Below, in pieces: positions 6,917-9,705 of a stretch of DNA of 9,705 bases. A program made the position numbers and the translations under genes. The notes beneath the pieces are model-generated. The model saw only the letters and a list, made by a program, of their open reading frames with translations, was not told where the DNA came from and did no database searches. The DNA comes from Verrucomicrobiota bacterium (GTDB lineage Bacteria > Verrucomicrobiota > Verrucomicrobiae > Chthoniobacterales > UBA10450): the NCBI GenBank assembly GCA_005887855.1, contig VBQB01000184.1, positions 2,405 to 12,109 of the forward strand, read 5' to 3'. Each line of letters starts with the position of its first letter. Within the stretch, counting starts at the first letter, position 1.

Positions 6917-7615
6917 TCACATCGACCAAGGCAACGGCGTTCGGGCCAGCGGAATGACCACTTCCCATGGCGTCGCGCCATCCGTGCGCCCAATAATTAC
7001 CTTTACGAGTCGAGGCGGGGGCTTGTTTGGCCACCTATCCACCCAAGTCTTCAACGCCGGATCAAAGTACTGGATTCGAAGGCTCCCCACGTTTTTGATT
7101 AGTGGCACCCAGGTCTCGTTCTCGTGCGCAATACCAGGATCATCCTTTGGTTTTCGCAAAAAACCCAGATCGAGCCGGTCGCCTTTTTTATCGTTGGGTT
7201 GCAGGCGCAGTGATACTGTAAAATCGCCTGGGGCGTATCGCGTAAGTAATCCAGGGCCGGCACTAGCAGTCCACGTGACCTGGTCGCGCTGGCGATCGTT
7301 TAACTTGAACGGTTCTCCCGTCATCTTACCCGGTACCCGGGGCAGGCTTTGCCATTCCGTTGTCAGGAGATCGCGCAGACCGTCATAGCGCGCGTCGGCC
7401 GCGCTCGCGTCGGAGGAAGCGCGCAAAGCAAGCAGGTTCGATTGCACGAAGCGAAAAATCGCGAGCGACATCATCGCCAGAATCGCTACTGCCAGAGTAA
7501 TCTCCAGTAGCGTGAAGCCGCGATGATAGCCGCGAGATACTCGATTTCGGATGAACCTGGATGCCGGCTGCTGTCGAACATTTTCAGCAAGCAGCGAGTA
7601 TCCGGTATCGTGCAT
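6917..7615 (-). CDS. gspJ: Type II secretion system minor pseudopilin GspJ
   Basis: A prepilin-type protein in the GspJ position. The motif HRG|FTLLEITLAVAILAMMSLAIF gives cleavage after Gly33 (with this start), Phe at +1 and Glu at +5. It is followed by the helix and a roughly 200-residue globular part, the expected size for GspJ, the largest minor pseudopilin after K. Within it LRDLLTTEW and IKNVGSLRIQYFDP (the GspJ-like 'v..l.f.Y.D' strand), then VKVIIG and VVIPLAR near the end, fit the family. Two starts are possible. ATG 7615 gives 232 aa and a 33-residue leader and lies 10 bp after gspI. ATG 7645 gives 242 aa and overlaps gspI by 20 nt. Neither has a clear Shine-Dalgarno; I prefer 7615. 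Either way the leader is much longer than the usual 6-10 residues. Confidence 0.88.
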   Translation of the reverse strand: MHDTGYSLLAENVRQQPASRFIRNRVSRGYHRGFTLLEITLAVAILAMMSLAIFRFVQSNLLALRASSDASAADARYDGLRDLLTTEWQSLPRVPGKMTGEPFKLNDRQRDQVTWTASAGPGLLTRYAPGDFTVSLRLQPNDKKGDRLDLGFLRKPKDDPGIAHENETWVPLIKNVGSLRIQYFDPALKTWVDRWPNKPPPRLVKVIIGRTDGATPWEVVIPLARTPLPWSM

Positions 7616-7625
7616 TGTCTTGCTG

Positions 7626-8111
7626 TTAACCCTGACGATAAACATAAAACTTAATCTGCTTGGACTGCGAGCTGCCGCCCCGTTCCCACTGAGCAGTCAA
7701 CGTCACAAGATTGATTCCATTTAACTGGATTCCACCCGGTTCAGTTAAATTAGCCGGCGCGCTTTTCTGGACCAATTTTACAACTCCGTAACCGCTTTGG
7801 ATCTTGAATTCCTTGGCACGATCGGGAAATCCCGGCGCCGCCTGAACTTCCGCCATTCGATTAGATAAGATCTGACGTACGGCTTCTTCTTCTGCGTTAA
7901 GCATGCTCGCGTTTAGACAATTCTCTACTGCACGCCCGAGCGCCACCACGCCGACTGCGAAAATCGCCACGCCGAGGATCACCTCGTAAAGGGCAAAACC
8001 GTTGAAGCAATGAAGGGTTGAAGATTTACTGCGGCCTGGCTTCCGCCCCTTCAACGCCACAGCGCTTGAACTGTTTGGCAATCCACTCTTCTCCGAATCA
8101 CCTCGTCGCAT
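7626..8111 (-). CDS. gspI: Type II secretion system minor pseudopilin GspI
   Basis: GspI nucleates the pseudopilus tip with J and K. The 161-aa protein carries a prepilin site NG|FALYEVILGVAIFAVGVVAL with cleavage after Gly38, Phe at +1 and Glu43 at +5, followed by the hydrophobic helix. Next comes the typical GspI pattern: AEEEAVRQILSNRMAEVQA (73-91, the 'A..LA.N...E' helix of the family), then a small beta domain ending in KQIKFYVYRQG. The start ATG at 8111 overlaps the end of gspH by 14 nt. The 38-residue leader is unusually long, basic and Ser-rich (RKPGRSKSS). No later Met lies before the cleavage site, so a shorter leader would need a non-ATG start. It is third from the divergent promoter region in pathway order H-I-J. 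Confidence 0.88.
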   Translation of the reverse strand: MRRGDSEKSGLPNSSSAVALKGRKPGRSKSSTLHCFNGFALYEVILGVAIFAVGVVALGRAVENCLNASMLNAEEEAVRQILSNRMAEVQAAPGFPDRAKEFKIQSGYGVVKLVQKSAPANLTEPGGIQLNGINLVTLTAQWERGGSSQSKQIKFYVYRQG

Positions 8112-8571
8112 AATTCGTAAGCTCAGGCCGCGCCGTCAATGCCGAGTAATCCGCTACCCATGAACCAGCCGCGCCCTTAAACTGAATAATCGCCGGTTCG
8201 CATGTCCCGGACGGCCAAAAAATCCATTCCGCTGGAGGATTTTTCGTCAGTGCCGCCGGCAAAGCGATTTTCAAAATATCTCTGCGACCCAGCCGAAATT
8301 CTGTCTTCGGCTTGATCTCTTCGTCTTTTGCAAAAGCCTCCGGGCGCAGGGAGACGCGTTTCTTGCTCCAAACGATCAGGTAAGGGCGACGCTCCGTCAC
8401 GCTTCGCTCCTGCGCCTCACGCACAAGATTGTTAAATTGATCAAGCGAATACTGGAGCCGCTTGTTCGCGAGCACGCCGTTCAGACTGGGCACTGCCAGC
8501 AGAAGCAGCAACATCAGTATGAAGACCGCGATGACAATCTCGATCAACGTAAACCCCCGGCAACGTCGCAT
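8098..8571 (-). CDS. gspH: Type II secretion system minor pseudopilin GspH
   Basis: GspH is the minor pseudopilin linking the GspI-J-K tip to the GspG shaft. The 157-aa precursor begins MRRCRG|FTLIEIVIAVFILMLLLLLAVP. Cleavage is after Gly6, Phe is at +1, Glu11 is at +5, and the helix runs to about 30. The next stretch, RLQYSLDQFNNLVREAQERSVTERRPYLIVW (split at 38-52 and 53-68), matches the GspH/FimT pattern of a long helix ending in 'A...R.......V'. A beta-rich body with AEWIFWPSGTCEPAIIQF (114-131) corresponds to the family's 'I.F.P.G' segment. It is the first gene of the minus-strand operon, with a perfect inverted repeat about 24-47 bp upstream of its ATG. No strong Shine-Dalgarno is seen (GGCAGG lies about 11 nt or more away). 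Confidence 0.9.
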   Translation of the reverse strand: MRRCRGFTLIEIVIAVFILMLLLLLAVPSLNGVLANKRLQYSLDQFNNLVREAQERSVTERRPYLIVWSKKRVSLRPEAFAKDEEIKPKTEFRLGRRDILKIALPAALTKNPPAEWIFWPSGTCEPAIIQFKGAAGSWVADYSALTARPELTNYATR

Positions 8572-8836
8572 CGGCGAAGTTACCTGCCACGCGACAAATC
8601 ACAAGGCAGGGTGATTTGCTGAACGCCGTCCGCGATTAAGGTCATTCCTCTTTGGAGCAATCGGTTTCACTTGGCCTCACGTTACAGCGGGCGTATTTTT
8701 TTGCTGACTAGCCTGACAATTCGATCTGCTACGACAATTTAGATTGGTTACATCCCAGCGCGCTTTCAGGGGGTATGATTTATATCTTGCCGCCCGACCT
8801 AGTTAGGCCTTAGTCACACGTGTATCTGCCAATCAC
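8572..8836. other. Divergent intergenic region between gspH and the cupin gene
   Basis: This 265-bp gap must hold the promoters for the minus-strand T2SS operon and probably for the cupin gene. It contains a perfect inverted repeat (8595-8618, listed separately) and a run of seven T at 8696-8702. TATGAT at 8774-8779 is a good -10 match for a plus-strand promoter, but there is no well-spaced -35, only TTGGTT at 8744-8749, too far away. No clear minus-strand sigma70 promoter was found. No open frame here looks coding. Confidence 0.45.
8595..8618. promoter_or_regulatory. Perfect 8-bp inverted repeat upstream of gspH (operator or leader hairpin)
   Basis: CAAATCAC (8595-8602) and GTGATTTG (8611-8618) are exact inverted repeats with an 8-nt centre (AAGGCAGG). 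The repeat starts 24 bp before the gspH ATG. A dimeric regulator could bind it, or it could form a stem-loop in the 5' leader of the T2SS transcript. The minus-strand loop reads CCTGCCTT, so it does not itself look like a ribosome site. Confidence 0.4.
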
Positions 8837-9286
8837 ATGCCAGAACTAATACGAGGTCCTGTCGTCACTGCTGCAGGCGAAGGCCAAACGTGGAATGTCG
8901 TCGGCGACCAGATCACCTGCAAGGTAGCTAGCGAGCAAACCGAGGAGACTTATGCTGTTATCGAAGAGCTGAGCCCACCTCAAGGCGGTACGCCTCTTCA
9001 CGTGCACAGAGCCACGGACGAGGTGTTTTACGTTGTTGACGGCGAATATCAGGTCGTTTGCGGCGATAACAAATTCAATGCTCCGCAAGGCACACTGTTC
9101 GCCGTGCCGAAGAGCTCGCCTCACAGCCTCCGCAATATCTCAGCCGTGGCGAGTCGAGTCCTTGTCACCCTTATACCTGGTGGATTCGAGAAGTTCTTCG
9201 AAGAAGCGAACGGCGTTACCGACCCAGAACAGCTTGTGGAGATCGCCAAACGCCATGATGTCGAGTTTTTACCGCCCCATGGGTAG
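8837..9286 (+). CDS. Single-domain cupin protein (Cupin_2, quercetin-dioxygenase-like)
   Basis: A 149-aa monocupin. Motif 1 spans PLHVHRATDEVFYVVDGEY (53-71), giving metal ligands His55, His57 and Glu62 and the conserved Gly69. Motif 2 spans APQGTLFAVPKSSPHSLRN (82-100), with His96 as the fourth ligand and the family's PxG...P...H...N pattern. All four metal ligands are present, so it should bind a divalent metal and may be catalytic. A C-terminal extension FEKFFEEANGVTDPEQLVEIAKRHDVEF (split at 117-130 and 131-144) is often seen in cupins annotated as quercetin 2,3-dioxygenase-like. The actual substrate cannot be read from sequence. There is no signal peptide, so it is cytoplasmic. ATG 8837 has no visible Shine-Dalgarno. 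It is divergent from the T2SS operon and not obviously linked to it. Confidence 0.88.
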   Translation: MPELIRGPVVTAAGEGQTWNVVGDQITCKVASEQTEETYAVIEELSPPQGGTPLHVHRATDEVFYVVDGEYQVVCGDNKFNAPQGTLFAVPKSSPHSLRNISAVASRVLVTLIPGGFEKFFEEANGVTDPEQLVEIAKRHDVEFLPPHG

Positions 9287-9484
9287 AGACGAGCGACAAG
9301 CTCGGAGAACTCCTTCAGATCGACGATCCGAGACCGCTGCGCTGCGTCTGAAATCACAATATCGAATTGTTGAGCACAGAGGCCGCGGTCGATAACGAAC
9401 CCACGGCACCGTGCAAGTAGCCGCTAAAAAAACGCAACCGACCGGCAGCAGTCAGGAAATCGATGTGATAGCTTCTGAGGTTTA
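9287..9484. other. Intergenic region between the cupin gene and the iron permease
   Basis: This stretch contains a small stem CGAGC/GCTCG (9290-9304, 5-nt loop) right after the cupin stop. It has no T-run, so it is a weak terminator at best. A minus-strand frame here looks somewhat protein-like (see findings). No clear promoter for the permease gene is seen. Confidence 0.35.
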
Positions 9485-9705
9485 ATGAAGTTTGCTTTGC
9501 GCATCGGAATTTTCGCAGCTGCGATTTGCGTCATAGGCGTGATCACGTGGCAAGGCGTCACGGCGCATGGCGCGCCTGATCCGACGCAATCGAACACAAC
9601 TCCCACGGTCGCGTTTCTGGATATTGGTGTTCTCGTATTCCGCGAAGGACTGGAATGCATCCTGGTGCTCGCCGCCATCACTGCGAGCATGACCGGAAAG
9701 AAACG
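9485..9705 (+). CDS. FTR1-family high-affinity iron permease, N-terminal part (runs off the window)
   Basis: The first 73 codons of an iron transporter of the FTR1/EfeU (OFeT) family, which moves ferric iron across the inner membrane. A hydrophobic N-terminal segment (about 4-22) ending near TAHG may be a signal peptide or first helix. A second hydrophobic segment starts at about 41 and contains REGLE at 53-57 (V-F-R-E-G-L-E). This is the family's iron-binding motif, whose Glu residues are essential for transport. The ATG is supported by GAGG at 9477-9480, 4 nt upstream. The rest of the protein, including the second REXXE motif, lies beyond the window. Neighbouring genes do not show whether it belongs to an efeUOB-like operon. 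Confidence 0.88.
   Translation, partial: MKFALRIGIFAAAICVIGVITWQGVTAHGAPDPTQSNTTPTVAFLDIGVLVFREGLECILVLAAITASMTGKK

Noticed and set aside
6895..6993. Upstream extension of gspK to 6993
   Set aside because: It would overlap gspJ by 77 nt, and its residues (Arg-rich, MGARMARRHGKW) do not look like a prepilin leader. The ATG at 6894 gives a standard leader.
9411..9485. 24-codon plus-strand frame (GTG start) whose TAA overlaps the permease ATG as TAATG
   Set aside because: The overlap looks like translational coupling, but there is no ribosome site, the peptide is very short and polar, and the frame is closed by a stop at 9393-9395. Probably chance.
9424..9690. 88-aa minus-strand open frame
   Set aside because: It lies antisense to the iron permease start, which has a good ribosome site and the REGLE motif. 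It shows no recognisable domain.

Overview
The window reads as a chromosomal segment from a free-living Gram-negative bacterium. A type II secretion system (T2SS) fills most of it, so the organism must have an outer membrane. My best guess is a soil Verrucomicrobiota (Chthoniobacterales-like), based on the overall look of the proteins and the presence of small secreted hypothetical proteins; this is inference, and no marker gene in the window proves it. Base composition is moderately GC-rich and even, with no insertion sequence, CRISPR array or sharp compositional island visible.

Layout. (1) 1-720: a possible C-terminal end of an upstream gene (to 98), a sigma70-like promoter, tRNA-Cys(GCA) at 154-225, a perfect hairpin at 303-321, and a small minus-strand secreted protein (342-521). 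(2) 721-3560, plus strand: gspF (inner-membrane platform), an unrecognised secreted protein with a likely beta-sandwich C-terminus, and gspG (major pseudopilin). (3) 3597-8571, minus strand: a tightly packed run, in transcription order gspH, gspI, gspJ, gspK, gspL and a GspM-like gene. Several junctions overlap (H/I by 14 nt, K/L by 1 nt, L/M by 4 nt). (4) 8572-8836: divergent intergenic region with a perfect 8-bp inverted repeat. (5) 8837-9286: a single-domain cupin. (6) 9485-end: the start of an FTR1-family iron permease, cut by the window edge.

How it works together. G, H, I, J and K form the full pseudopilin set (major G; minor tip H-I-J-K). F, L and M form the inner-membrane assembly platform. 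The usual single T2SS operon is split here into two convergent units, F-X-G and H-I-J-K-L-M, meeting tail to tail with about 36 bp between them. The secretin (D), the ATPase (E) and a stand-alone GspC are not in the window. The GspM-like protein has an extra region after its PilO/GspM-type part that resembles the GspC/PilP homology region, which could explain the absence of a separate gspC here.

The points most worth following up are the unknown secreted protein between gspF and gspG, and the GspM-GspC-like fusion. The rest of the locus is recognisable T2SS machinery rather than a new system.
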